NCBI RefSeq assembly: GCF_000224145.3
Contig: NW_004190359.2
Location: 62,001-126,000 of the forward strand
Origin: Ciona intestinalis
Taxonomy: Eukaryota; Chordata; Ascidiacea; Phlebobranchia; Cionidae
DNA: 64,000 nucleotides
Reading direction: 5' to 3'
Shown here: positions 22,633-42,555 of the stretch, piece by piece
How the letters are laid out: each line of letters starts with the position of its first letter
Numbering within the stretch: position 1 is the stretch's first letter
Notes under the pieces: model-generated
What the model saw: only the letters and a program-made list of their open reading frames with translations
Told to the model about the DNA's origin: nothing
The model's database searches: none
Made by a program: the position numbers and the translations under genes

Positions 22633-24547
22633 ATGGAGTTTGTAGGAACATGGATGCTTAAGGAGCAAGTTGGATATGAAGAGTTCATGAAACTTATGGG
22701 TCAGCATACAGGAGAGAATAAAATATGTATATCAAAGAAAATGTATACCAGGATGGGAGAAGATGGGACATATTTTTATTCTATTTTTCCGTCCCATTTG
22801 ACAGTAAAGAAAAAACGTTCAAAGAATTATTAAACCGTCTCCTAACAACTCCCATCGACCGTTTTATAATTGTTTAAAACACGGTCACTAGGACATTTTG
22901 ATATAAAGTGCTAAAGGTGCCCCATCTTCCCCCACAGTACAATACATATGTTTTAAAAAAGTCATTTTGTCGAGTTTTTTTTTTTTTTCTTTAAAGGCGT
23001 TCCTGAACAATACATTGCTGCTGGAAAGAATGCGCCGGTGACTTTGAAAGTCGAATGCAGCGATGGAGAAAACTTTGTTGTAACAACAACCACTGGACCA
23101 AAATCTTGGACAGATACCTTTAAAGTGGGTGAACCAGCGACTATATGTGGACCAGGACAAAGACCAATTAACGTAAGGATATATTTTAAACTTTTTACTT
23201 TTTAGGCCTACGTCGCAATTTACAAAAAAATAACCAAAATATTATCACGTTGAATACGATATAAAATATTAAAATTAGGATCAAACTAAAACACGGATAA
23301 AAACTAAGGAAAATTGAATGAATGAATGAAAGTAACTTACTTTTTCTTCGCGTGGCTGAAAAACGACAGTCGTTATCACACGGGTTTAACACCTCGTGCC
23401 AGCTTACGAGATACCATGTATGTTACTTTGTAGGTAATTATTTTTTTGGATTTTTTTTCGTTTTTTTAGGTATGGCCGATAATTTGGACAATCCATTAGT
23501 GACCACTAGGTTGAAGCAATTGCCGTTAAGTGTCTTGCCAAAAGTCACATACGCCCACAATCGTAGCATCCTTGAACCCATTACCTCTGGGTTACAGGAA
23601 GGCGCGGTAACCACTCTGCCACGGCACAGGTTGAAAGAGTAGCAAATAAAAACGAATTGCCGCTAAACCCAAATGTAGGCAAAACAACAAGGTTCGGTAT
23701 AGTAAGTTATATCAATGTTAATATATGTACATATATTAACATTGGTTATATTATTTAATAAAACAACGATACGGTGTAAAAGGAAGAAAAATAAACCTAA
23801 AGAAAAAGAGGCTGCATGTTAAAAAGCTACATTTTAAGTTTACTGTTTTTCTGTTTCTAAGTGTCGCTCTTCATTCAACTTTAGCAGGGGGTTAGATGGG
23901 ACACCTTTAGCACATAATATCAAAATATCCTGATCGTATTTTAAACAATTAACAACGGTCTATCGAAATCGTGAGGATATAGTTTCAGAATTATTTGAAA
24001 GTTCCTTGTTTACCACTAAATGGGTCGAGAAAATCGAATTAAAAGGTGTCTCATCTTTTCCCACACTACTGTAATATATATTAATTATACATTTTGGTTG
24101 TATAAGGATCTTGTTGTACTAAACAGACAGTCGTGCACCTTGTAGACGGGAAACTGACCGGGGAATATGAAATCGGAGGAACTAATCTACAAGCTTGCAG
24201 ACAGGTGGTTGGCGATAAACTCCATGACGTAAGCTAACACCATTAAACTAATTACAGTTCTGATGAACAAGACAGTATACCTTTAGCTCCTAAAACACAT
24301 ATTTCTAAGGTTACAGGCATATACAGTAAATATTCTTTATTTATGACCAAATGTAACTAGAAAATTGAAAACATATCCAATTTTATCCGATCCTACTTTT
24401 CATGAAATTTTGTGGTCAAAATTGTTACACATATTTGCTAAGTAGCATTTGTAAACGCATAAGAGTGAATACAAAACCTTATTATTTTGTTGCTAGATTC
24501 TTAGCACCGAAGGCATCACGTTCAAGAGAATTTTTGACCGGCAGTGA
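22633..24547 (+). CDS. Fatty-acid-binding protein (FABP/CRABP family)
   Basis: Small cytosolic carrier of fatty acids or retinoids. Four exons: 22633-22699, 22997-23172, 24127-24228, 24497-24547; phases agree and give 131 residues, the normal length. The four-exon layout with introns after about residue 23 and in the middle of the barrel is the conserved FABP gene structure. The start MEFVGTWMLKEQVGYEEFMK matches the family N-terminus (G-x-W...N/YF/Y). Further family features are GVPEQYIAAGK at the helix turn, WTDTFKVGEP in the barrel, TVVHLVDGKL, and a C-terminal FKRIFDRQ, where family members usually have R-x-Y/F for binding the carboxylate. The ligand cannot be told from sequence by eye. 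Intron 1 carries one MITE; intron 2 carries a SINE and another MITE. Confidence 0.92.
22752..22940 (+). mobile_element. TAGTAGGG-type MITE in FABP intron 1
   Basis: Left end CAGGATGGGAGAAGATGGGAC, right end GTGCCCCATCTTCCCCCACAGTAC; internal TTCCGTCCCATTTGACAGTA and TTAAAACACGGTCAC blocks. Confidence 0.8.
23317..23640 (-). mobile_element. tRNA-derived SINE, near full length
   Basis: Read on the minus strand, it opens with a tRNA-like head: GCCGTGGCAGAGTGGTTACC (A-box-like) and then GGGTTCAAGGATGC (B-box-like). A tRNA-unrelated body follows (GGCAAGACACTTAACGGC) and a 3' tail of ATTC repeats. It interrupts FABP intron 2. The 106-residue open frame here is a by-product. Confidence 0.85.
23885..24078 (-). 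mobile_element. TAGTAGGG-type MITE in FABP intron 2
   Basis: Left side GTTAGATGGGACACCTTTAG, right side GGTGTCTCATCTTTTCCCACAC; internal AACAATTAACAACGGTCTAT and CACTAAATGGGTCGAGAAAA blocks in reverse orientation. Confidence 0.78.
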
Positions 24548-26271
<1,724 letters not shown>

Positions 26272-27621
26272 ACTAAAACTATTATACAGTAGGGTGGGGG
26301 ATAATGGAACACTTTTTCATTCTATTCTCTCATTCCATTTGGCAGTAAACAAATAACATTTAAAGGATTATAAAACCGTATCGTCACGACTTCCAATTGT
26401 TAATTGTTTAAAACTCGGATCGAGATATTTGGATATTTTATCTTTTTTAGTACTATATATAACTTTTTGGGGTAAGATGGGATACCGGTTTCAACAATTC
26501 ACGCTGTTTTAGAGTTGCGGGACCACGGATGTGTATAATTATGTAAATACTATTTGTTTACTACCAAATGAAACGAGAAGAGACAATAAATACAGATCCC
26601 ATCTTACCCCACCCTTCTCTATTTGGCAACAAAAAAAAACTACTTAAAATAGGTTACATACCAGTTTTTGTTTACCCTAAACACCAAAATATTATGCAAA
26701 ACTTTAAAATATTGTTCTGATTCGTGAATATACATGATTGTACCACAAAAGGCTGCGTATATATTGGCATTCCACACTATAATGTTACATAAATTGACAA
26801 CGTTACGTGGTTTCCGTTCTTGTTGTCATATGCGTGACGCATCTTTTGAAAAAGCTGTATACATTTCATTACAAAATTGGTAGACTCAGCTTTCGGACAG
26901 TCCAAGCGAATGGAAGATAATATATTAAGCTACTAAAAATGTTTAACACTGTTGTTATTGCCAAGTTACTAACTATTCCGAGTTACTGGACGACAGAGTC
27001 TAAAGGTATTCCGAAAAGCGCACTGTGTGTTACCTAAGCAATATTGTCTACTCTACAGTGTACTGACGAGTGACGACTATGCTGTTGAGTGTCTAAAGTA
27101 CACAACGAATCTAGAGTAGAGACATATATAAAAAAATATATGTGTGTGTAATATCAGCATAGGGTTTAGGATAGAAAATGTAGGTTAATTATTAAGTTGT
27201 ATTTCATTTTATTGTAACTAAAAATACTTTAACCAATAGCATTTCTTTTTGTGATTGTTAAATCTATCGTTATCGAGTTTATACGCCAGTCGCTTACCAC
27301 AGGCTTATACATTATTAATGTCACGCTTACTGTGAACAACTTAACAACAAACCAACACTGCAAATGGCGTATAACAGAGATAGCTCACTGTAAATAGGCT
27401 ATCACACTTCCACCACACACACTACCATTGTAAATACGAAAACACGTAGCAGTTTAACCAGAGTAACTGCCGAGGGCGGAGAAGTTTAGAAACTATATGG
27501 TTTCTGCAGACTATAATGTCATAGAATAGTGCAGAATTTTAGTATCGCTTGTACGAAAACTTTATTTTGACTTTATTCAGACGAATTTAAGTAGATTACT
27601 AATACTGTTTATTTATTCAGT
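26272..27621. other. Spacer between the two cytidine deaminase genes
   Basis: Holds a double MITE insertion (26288-26627). The other 1 kb is AT-rich without an open frame of note and should include the promoter of copy 2. Confidence 0.6.
26288..26627. mobile_element. Two MITE copies back to back
   Basis: First copy starts CAGTAGGGTGGGGGATAATG and is cut short near 26460. The second starts GGGGTAAGATGGGATACC and ends with ATCCCATCTTACCCCACCC. It lies just 3' of cytidine deaminase copy 1. Confidence 0.8.
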
Positions 27622-28260
27622 ATGGCTACAAAATATACGACGCCTGAAGCTCTCATTGCATTGGCTGATGGGGCAAAACAAAGAGCGTATTGTCCGTACA
27701 GCAAGTTCCAAGTTGGTGCAGCGGTAGTGGTGGAAAATGGAGATGTTTTCACAGGATGTAATGTAGAGAACGCGTGTTATCCAGTTGGTGTTTGTGCGGA
27801 AAGAACTGCTATATGTAAAGCTGTATCTGAAGGCCACACAAAGCTGGTTGCAGTGGCGGTAATTACGTAAGTAGATTTTTGATTTCATTTAAAATAAGGC
27901 TCGTTTACAGATTGTGTTCTGTTGTGAAATAAAATATCGACGCTTTCAAGAGAAACAACCAAAGGATTAAACAAGCAAAACAAAGCAAATATTAGCAGAT
28001 GATTAAAATGTGGGTGTGTCTTTACAGAAATGGAAAGACTGTGAATTTTCCTTGTGGACTTTGTAGACAAAGCATTAGAGAGGTTTGTACATTGGCTTGC
28101 TTTATTTAGGTTTCATTACTTACCGTCGCTGATTTTTATTTATTTATAGTTTGGTACTGACGTGACAATATACTGTGCCAAAAAAGACCGGAGTTACCAG
28201 ACACACAAACTGAAAGAACTGTTGCCTTTGTCGTTTGGTGCAGAAAATTTGATTCAATGA
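27622..28260 (+). CDS. CDA: Cytidine deaminase, copy 2
   Basis: Second member of a tandem pair. Exons 27622-27866, 28028-28082, 28150-28260; phases agree, 136 residues. Intron positions and phases match copy 1 exactly, so the duplication happened at the DNA level. Motifs: [48 protein letters not shown]; all zinc and catalytic residues are intact. Of the two, this copy is closer to the usual animal sequence at the substrate loop (NVENACYP against NVENVGFT in copy 1), so copy 1 may have changed in activity; this is inference. Only one base separates an acceptor-like TTTATTTATTCAG from the ATG, which suggests a trans-spliced mRNA start. Confidence 0.96.
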
Positions 28261-29348
28261 AAATAGTTTTGATATACATTTTTAATTATCGCCGCTAAAA
28301 CTTCATGTACGCCATAATCAGTGGTTGACCAACAGTAAACAAAAACAAAACATTCACATCGAAACTTATCAATTTATTTTGGAACTCCATATATGTTAAT
28401 ATGTACAGCACTGCTACAAAAGTAATACAGAAAATTGTGCGGCTACCTCACACTCTATATGGCTACAACCAGCAACTAAACGCCAAATCTGGAGAAAAAC
28501 GGTGGAAAAACAGATTCCCGCTGTTGTAGCATATTTATATATGTCACAAAATGTGAGTCGAAGTAAAAAGACAGATCATAAACAGTTTGGCTGCATCAAA
28601 TTCTTCATTACTCGACGCATATTGAAGGCACACAGGTGGTTTATATAACAAGTGTTAAAACCAAGTAAAACATCTTTTGTACAATAGCGTGAAACACCAG
28701 TGTTTGCAATTAAGAAATGTACAGTGTTAAATTAAAACCAAAATCTTTACAGAACAGAAAGTATTTAAAATATATTTTAACGATCATGGTAAAGCATTGC
28801 ACACTTTATCATTGGGCAGTTAAATTAACCATACCTGGCCCTTATGAAAAAATAACTTGGTATCTTGGTGCAGAATGCAAAACGAATCATTTTACGGCAG
28901 TCAAAGCACAGTCACATAACAAAATAATTAAGTGCACACCTTTAAAGTTTATCGATAAGCAAGGTGTAATGTACAAAAAAGAAAATGTGGTGAAATGTGA
29001 ACTAATATAGTCGTATAGTACCATTATGGAAATATGAAACTTAGGCTTAAAATGCTGAAGAAATATATATGAATTGGGAATGTAGGAAATAATTGGAAAT
29101 AGTGACGAGGCAACATAACACATCAATGACCAGTCACAGTAGAAAACCACTTTTGAAGAACCAAAGGAAAGAGTTTTGAATGTACAAGTTAACCGACTTG
29201 AAGAAAATACAAAAAATACAAAAAAAATCCTGAAAACCAAGACAAGCTAAAATACTTATTATAACATATTATTTCAGTAAAAAAACATTTCTTCATTATT
29301 CCAACTTAAAAAGGAACATAAGAAAGGTTCACAATAAACTGGTATTAA
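28261..29348. other. Convergent intergenic region (3' ends of CDA copy 2 and FoxJ), no gene seen
   Basis: About 1.1 kb AT-rich. A 97-residue plus-strand frame (28717-29010) and a 117-residue minus-strand frame overlap each other, have no recognisable features and are probably chance frames in 3' UTR sequence. Confidence 0.55.
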
Positions 29349-36791
<7,443 letters not shown>

Positions 36792-37185
36792 GAGCAAAAA
36801 TCAATTGCGTATCTTTATAAAATTTTTCTTATATTTTAATAAACTGTTAACATGCTAATAAGATAAAACTTCGATACATTAATCATTACAATAAAATACA
36901 TAGCAATATTACAGGAAACATGTTTAAGTCTTAAAGATAAATTCTATGATTCACTCAGACACTGAACCAGTAAAATAGAGATACTGTCACGTTTAGATGT
37001 ATAACAATATAATTTAAACAATGGCTTACTCCGCCGCTACTAGATCCTTGCATTCGACTTGTTTTCAGTTTACGAACTTTACCAGTAGTTAAAAGAATCA
37101 CAAATGGAACGCGATTAAACAAGAGAGCTATAAACTAAACTCCATTAAAGCAGAATCATAGAAACACTCTGGTGTCCAACCTGAA

Positions 37186-37335
37186 TGTAAGTATGAATGT
37201 AACTTACTTTATCCTCGCGTGGCCGGAAAACGACAGTCGTTATCACACGGGTTTAACACCTCGTGCCAGCTTACGAGTTACCATGTATGTTACTTTGTGG
37301 GTAATTATTTTTTTTGTTTTTTTTCTTTTTTTTTG
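37186..37335 (-). mobile_element. SINE, 3' half only
   Basis: GAATGTAACTTACTTTATCC, CGCGTGGCCGGAAAACGACA and TTAACACCTCGTGCCAGCTT match the copy at 23317-23640. The tRNA-like head is missing (5'-truncated on the minus strand). Confidence 0.8.
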
Positions 37336-37529
37336 ACCCATTACGTCCCAATAAGTTGTTGGTCACGTATGCGAGCATATGCATAGATGTGTGGTCATAT
37401 AGCAGAGTTTGGAAAAACATAAGTACCCTTTACATATTGCCCACTGTAGCCCACGGTGTTCTGGTGGTGATACCATGAATTAATACTATCATACCCAGGG
37501 CCCGTATATAAACAAGTTTATGTATTTTT

Positions 37530-37710
37530 ACCAATTTGAAAATACACAGTGTAAGACGGGACAGTTTAAAATCCCTGTTAATTTCGATTAATAAGTACAT
37601 TTATTGTTAGGAATACACGTAAATAACATGAACAAATATTGTACACCGAGAAAATCAAATTTAAACATTATTTTTCTTGATTCCTTGCCATATTTTTAAA
37701 GGGTCGCCTA
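37530..37710 (-). mobile_element. Fragment of the longer inverted-repeat element, reversed
   Basis: TTTGAAAATACACAGTGTAA, GGGACAGTTTAAAATC and ACATTATTTTTCTTGATTCC match the reverse complement of 58340-58500. Confidence 0.6.
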
Positions 37711-38279
37711 CAATATAAAATTATTCTATGAAAATTGCTATTGTTTGAACGATAATGAGTAATGTTAGAACATCGGTTGTTAAGCATAAAATATATATAT
37801 TAAGTTTATGCGGCCGAGAAAGCACAATCGGTTTATTTCGGTAGGTTAACTACAAGTTGCAGAATACTATTAACATAAATACTTCCTTTTTTGTCCCGTC
37901 TTCTCCCCCTTTGCAGTTTTGGTTTTTATTGTTAAAACTTTAAAAGGTTAAATTTTAATTGAATTATTAACTTAGTAGGATAATTTAAATATAATACAAT
38001 AACAAGATAATATATGTAAAATACATTCGAAGTACAGTCACTTGCACTTGGAAATATTATATGAGAAGTGGTTTGTGCAAAAAATAGTGTAGCAATAACC
38101 AATTTGTAGCAAAAATTAAAACTATATTAATAGTTATTATCAATTTTCAGTTATTACAAGTTCATGTGCATTTGTAGGATACAATATTTATTTATTGACG
38201 TTTGAACAATACTTATTATCGTTTAAACAATACTATATAATAAAAAACTGCGAGTATAGGGTAAATATATTTTTCTATT

Positions 38280-38672
38280 TTCATGTAATAATATATACTG
38301 TATATGTGTATAGGGTTGGTAACATATATTAAAAACTATAATGTAGGCAAAATTGTTAAAAATTATATCAGTAATGCAAAAAAAGGATGTTTGAACTTGA
38401 TTTTCAAACGTTTAATATTATTTTGTGGTATTTCTAATAAAAATCATTTATTAATCAAAATTCACAAGGTTTTTAAATTCCCCCGTCTTTCCGTGGAATT
38501 GGTAATTTACACTACCTTCTGTGCGAATCGCGAAATAACTTTTTATCAAATTTATCAATATATACTGGTACTAATTCGTAGAATCATGCAAAAACTGTCA
38601 CATATTTGATAGAAACGTTGAGCAATATCTGCTAAAGGTCTTTCCCCACTCTGCCAAATCATACATACAGTA
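38280..38672 (+). mobile_element. 3' part of the longer inverted-repeat element
   Basis: Parallels 58300-58685 block by block: CATATATTAAAAACTATAAT, GATGTTTGAACTTGATTTTC, CTTCTGTGCGAATCGCGAAA and GGTACTAATTCGTAGAAT. It ends in a decayed terminus next to a MITE left end. Confidence 0.7.
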
Positions 38673-38770
38673 GGGTGGAGAAAGATAGGACATCATCCCG
38701 GGGAAATATGGGAAACCTTTAGCGCATATATCTAAACATCGTGATCATGTTTTAAATAATTAACAATGGT
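38668..38770 (+). mobile_element. MITE left-end fragment
   Basis: CAGTAGGGTGGAGAAAGATAGGACA followed by a second terminus-like GGGGAAATATGGGAAACCTTTAGC and the shared CATGTTTTAAATAATTAAC block. Degenerate. Confidence 0.55.
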
Positions 38771-38919
38771 ATATGGAAGTCGTGGGGAAGGATTTCCTTA
38801 TGTGGGAAGAATTTTATGTGGTAAAAAAAGCTTTTAAATTTACCTTATTAAACATTCTTTGCGAAAAATGTATAAAAGTAACCAATAACCATATTAAATG
38901 ACTAATGTTACAAATTCAC

Positions 38920-38960
38920 TATAGAAAACAAATTACGCAGTATAGAAAACAAATTACGCA
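38920..38960. repeat. 21-bp direct repeat, two units
   Basis: TATAGAAAACAAATTACGCA occurs twice in a row, separated by a single G. Confidence 0.85.
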
Positions 38961-39116
38961 TGTTTTTCGACTTCCCAACCTTTAAACTTATCTTTAAATC
39001 CAAGTTTCCTTTCAAATTACCGAAAAACATGCATTTTTCCTATACCTACTGTGTTATTTTGGGCACAAATTGGCGCTCATTTTATTTTGTTTTATTAAGA
39101 GACTGTTTTGTTTTAT

Positions 39117-39202
39117 CAGAGATACATAAACAATGTATCTCTGGTTTTATATTACGTAACGATGGGTTAGACCAGAGATACATAAACAATGTATCTCTGG
39201 TT
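39117..39202. repeat. Duplicated 30-bp hairpin
   Basis: The same 30 bases occur at 39117-39146 and 39173-39202. Each is a perfect hairpin: arms AGAGATACAT and ATGTATCTCT around the loop AAACA. Confidence 0.9.
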
Positions 39203-39683
39203 AGACTACTCGGTATTTCTATGGCTCTGATCATAGCTAAGTCACGAGGTCAGCATTGAGAGGGGATGCCCCTGTTATTGTTTCTTTGCATGCACGTCAC
39301 GTATATACGTGGCATTTAAAACCGTTTGTTTGCTTTTGTTACTTGTTTTATTAAAATAATTGTACATGTGTGAGAATTTAAATTGCATCGATAATTTTTA
39401 GGGTCTATAAGTTTATGTATTGTTTCTTATCTTACTGCTTTTCTTTACGTTCAACGTAGCTTGGGTGCCCCACTGACGTTGACGTATACTCCCAACACTC
39501 GTACAGCACCCATATCGCTGTTGACGCTATATATCAATGTGATAATGCTATGAACTCCTTTGCAACTAAAATTAAAAAAGGCTCTCGATTATTTTCATTA
39601 AATGCCGCTTTTATATAGAAATCAATGTTTGTAGGCAAAGGCAACTATAGGCAGGTAGGCTATTGTTTGTTGGACAACACTAA

Positions 39684-40108
39684 AAGGAGGGATAGAGGGA
39701 CGGGGGGACGGAGGGACGGAGGGAAACTGAGTACTAAAAGGAGGGAAGGAGGGAAAATACCGTTACTAAAAGGAGGGAAGGAAGCAAAATGGAGGGACGG
39801 AGGGAAACAATAATTCCTTTGCTTAAATCTATGGGCGGAGGGAAACTATTTTTTACCCAAAATAAGTGGAGGGACGGTAGGGAAACGGTGGAGGGACAGA
39901 GGAAAATGGTGGAGGGACGGAGGGAAAGTAATTTTTTACCTCAAATAAGTGGAGGGACGGTAGGGAAACTGGTATAAGTGTAAGCGCGAAAAATAGTTTC
40001 CCACCGTCCCTCTACCAGTTTCCCTACCGTCACTCCACTTTTTTTGGACGAAAAATAGTTTACCTCCGTCCTTACACCAGTTTCCCTACCATCCCTCCAC
40101 CATTTCCC
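39684..40108. repeat. GGAGGGACGGAGGGAAA minisatellite with strand inversion
   Basis: From about 39684 to 39975 the plus strand is a degenerate tandem array of GGAGGGACGG and AGGGAAAC units with insertions. From about 39990 to 40108 the same units appear as their complement (TTTCCCTACCGTC, CCTCCAC). The whole is therefore a large imperfect palindrome of purine-rich and pyrimidine-rich halves. Confidence 0.88.
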
Positions 40109-40139
40109 ACAGGATTATAACATGCTGTAATGTACATTG

Positions 40140-40345
40140 TGTCGTTATAAATCGTTAACCTTACGCAAGTCAGGCGAGTTACGGTGACATAGCCGGTTTT
40201 TACACATTTTCAAAGTTAATTTTCGACACAAAAGCCCAAGTTTTTCCCCAAAAAAATTATACAGCAGGTATCAGAAAGCCGTAAGGAACATTTTAAGACC
40301 AAAATTTTTACTGGTCACCAGCGGCGGTAATTCCCATAGTGGACA
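40140..40345 (+). mobile_element. Single-arm copy related to the fold-back element at 47395-47940
   Basis: CGTTAACCTTACGCAAGTCA, ATTTTCAAAGTTAATTTTCG, AAATTATACAGCAGGTATCA and TTTACTGGTCACCAGCG match, in reverse complement, the sequence at about 47390-47575. Confidence 0.75.
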
Positions 40346-40416
40346 TTGAGGACATAGTGAATAATGTGGACATAGCGGACATAGCGGACATAGCGGACAT
40401 AGTGGACAAAGCCGAC
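40345..40416 (+). repeat. 9-bp tandem repeat GGACATAGC
   Basis: About seven units, variants GGACATAGC, GGACATAGT and GGACATTGA, immediately after the fold-back-related sequence. Confidence 0.85.
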
Positions 40417-40730
40417 ATGCACTAATTAAAGGGACCGCTATTGAATAGTCTAAAACACTGGTTAATTAGGTATTGTCTTTTGAGGTAACACTTAAAACTT
40501 ATTATTATTTTAAAGGAAATATGTCGTGTTGGTTTGGTGCGTTCACGAGCAACTAGCACATTTTAAAGGAACTCATTTTAAGCACTGCAATTTTAATTCA
40601 GCCAAGATTGTAATAATTTTTTAGTCATTTGTATTTTTTTTAACTATGAGCAAGGTAATAACAACAACAAATATTGTTTGTGTTTTTTTTTGATGAATGT
40701 CTAGATTTATATTAATTTCTATGGTAAAAT

Positions 40731-42242
40731 ATGGCTGCAAAAGTAAATCCCCAAGGATTCTCTGCTTCTGATTTATTTCAAAATATAGGAATGCAGAATC
40801 AAGGAGATGATATAACAAAATATCCAATCCAGTTTGAATTTCTCCATGCGGCAGCTAAGTTAAGAGAAAATGGTATTTTGACTTGCATTCTTACAAATAA
40901 CTGGGTTAATGATCAGCAAAATACTAAAGGAAAGTTCTCACGTGGCATGTTTTACTTGAAGCTTTATTTCAATGAGGTTATTGAATCAGCACGAGAAGGA
41001 ATTCGGAAACCAGATACTGAAATATACAAGCTCACATGTAAGAAACTTGGTGTGGTTCCCACAGAAGTTGTTTTTTTAGATGATATTGGTCTTAACTTAA
41101 AAAGTGCAAGTCAACTAGGAATCCGATGCATCAAAGTTACAAATACTAATACTGCTATCAAAGAGCTTGAAAGTGCAGTCCAGATGAAGCTGACAGCCCC
41201 AAAGGATAAAACAGCATTTCCTCCTGCAAGCCACCCAGATAGCGTGACACATTCTTATATTAATGTAACTCCGAAAGTTAAACTACATTTTGTAGAAGCT
41301 GGAGAAGGACCTGCAATTATTCTGTTGCATGGATTTCCTGACTTCTGGTATGGTTGGCGCAACCAGATACCCGCTTTAGTTCAAGCTGGATATAGAGTAA
41401 TTGTGCCAGACCAGCGAGGATTTGGGGAATCTAGCTGCCCACCGCGCATTCAAGATTATGGTCAGAAATATTTATGTGATGATGTTTTAAAGATATTGGA
41501 TGTATTGTGTATTCCTCAAGCCACTGTGGTTGGACATGACTGGGGTGGTTCATTAGCATGGAACCTTGCCCTGATATATCCTGATAGGTTTAAAGCAGTT
41601 TGTGGGATAAACACACCATTCTTTCCCATTAACCCTAAACGTAATCCTATGGTTAGCATGATGAAGAACCCTGGATCTTTTGATTATCAACTTTACTTTC
41701 AAGAACCAGGTGTAGCGGAGAAGGAATTTGAATTAGATGTGGAAAGATCATTGACATTGATACTTAAAGGATTGGAGAAGTCTGAAGATGATACAATTAA
41801 GAAGGAAAAAAGTGGGTTCTGGTCGACCAGCAATGTCAGGGCAAGAGGTGGAATGTTGGTTGGAGCTCCTTCCGTTGCTGTACGTAGTCCATACTTGACA
41901 GATTACGATATGAGGTACTATGTGAAAAACTTTAAAAGAACTGGATTCAGGGGACCTTTAAATTGGTATCGCAACTATGAACTAAACTGGAGTTGGATGA
42001 AACGTTTTGCCGGAAGAAAAATCATCATTCCTGCTTTGATGGTCACTGCCTCTCATGACCTAGTTTTGAAACCAGAGTATTCTGTTGGAATGGAAAAGAG
42101 GATTCCTTTGTTGTCCCGATTGCACATTGAAAGATGCAGCCACTGGACCATGCAAGAGCAGCCATACAAGCTTAACTGTGGTTTAATTAAATGGCTGGAT
42201 GAAGTACATGGAAAATTACCATTAGTGACATCCAAGATATAG
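40731..42242 (+). CDS. EPHX2: Bifunctional epoxide hydrolase 2-like, intronless, N-terminally short
   Basis: Single open frame of 503 residues. The alpha/beta-hydrolase half is intact: nucleophile D270 in GHDWGG, D443 (VTASHD), H471 (RCSHW), and the two epoxide-polarising tyrosines Y319 (FDYQLYF) and Y413 (GPLNWYRN). It ends SKI, like the weak peroxisomal signal SKM of the human enzyme. The N-terminal HAD phosphatase half keeps LTNNWVND, the Lys region (RKPDTEIYK) and VFLDDIG, but the first 50-60 residues of the family, including the catalytic DxD motif, are absent. An in-frame TAA lies two codons before the ATG, so the frame does not simply extend upstream. The epoxide hydrolase is probably active; phosphatase activity is doubtful. 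The lack of introns among intron-rich neighbours suggests retroposition. Confidence 0.93.
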   Translation: MAAKVNPQGFSASDLFQNIGMQNQGDDITKYPIQFEFLHAAAKLRENGILTCILTNNWVNDQQNTKGKFSRGMFYLKLYFNEVIESAREGIRKPDTEIYKLTCKKLGVVPTEVVFLDDIGLNLKSASQLGIRCIKVTNTNTAIKELESAVQMKLTAPKDKTAFPPASHPDSVTHSYINVTPKVKLHFVEAGEGPAIILLHGFPDFWYGWRNQIPALVQAGYRVIVPDQRGFGESSCPPRIQDYGQKYLCDDVLKILDVLCIPQATVVGHDWGGSLAWNLALIYPDRFKAVCGINTPFFPINPKRNPMVSMMKNPGSFDYQLYFQEPGVAEKEFELDVERSLTLILKGLEKSEDDTIKKEKSGFWSTSNVRARGGMLVGAPSVAVRSPYLTDYDMRYYVKNFKRTGFRGPLNWYRNYELNWSWMKRFAGRKIIIPALMVTASHDLVLKPEYSVGMEKRIPLLSRLHIERCSHWTMQEQPYKLNCGLIKWLDEVHGKLPLVTSKI

Positions 42243-42555
42243 ATCATCAAAGATTTGAGATATGCAAATTGGAAAAGTTTATTTTATTAATTGATGCAGC
42301 TTAAATATATGTGAATAATGAACAAAACTTTTCATAAATGTTATTGTAATCTATGACTTTCTACGAATCTATGCAATTAAATACCATGTGCCAATTTTAG
42401 CACACAGTTATATTATATATCTTTTTTTAATCTTGTTTACTTATAAAACCATTTTTTTTATTATGTTATGTTAATTGTTTATTATTTAAAAGTAATTTAT
42501 GCAAACGTTAATTAATTATGCAGGAGCAAAACATATTGGCCTGGGCCTGAAAAAA

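Larger units (their letters stand above)
36792..40730. other. 3.9 kb gene-free, repeat-rich spacer
   Basis: Upstream of both FoxJ2/3 (minus) and the EPHX2-like gene (plus). It contains a SINE fragment (37186-37335), two copies of the longer inverted-repeat element, MITE remnants, duplicated hairpins (39117-39202), a purine-rich minisatellite (39684-40108), a fold-back element relative (40140-40345) and a 9-base tandem repeat (40345-40416). The open frames here are repeat translations. Confidence 0.7.

Noticed and set aside
23322..23642. 106-residue open frame in FABP intron 2
   Set aside because: It is the antisense of the SINE; related SINE copies have the same pieces with stops.
28717..29010. 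97-residue plus-strand open frame between CDA copy 2 and FoxJ2/3
   Set aside because: Lys/Asn-rich, overlapped by an open frame on the other strand, no domain, and located in what should be convergent 3' UTRs.
39625..39977. Gly/Arg/Lys-rich repeat proteins
   Set aside because: Direct translation of the GGAGGGACGG minisatellite.
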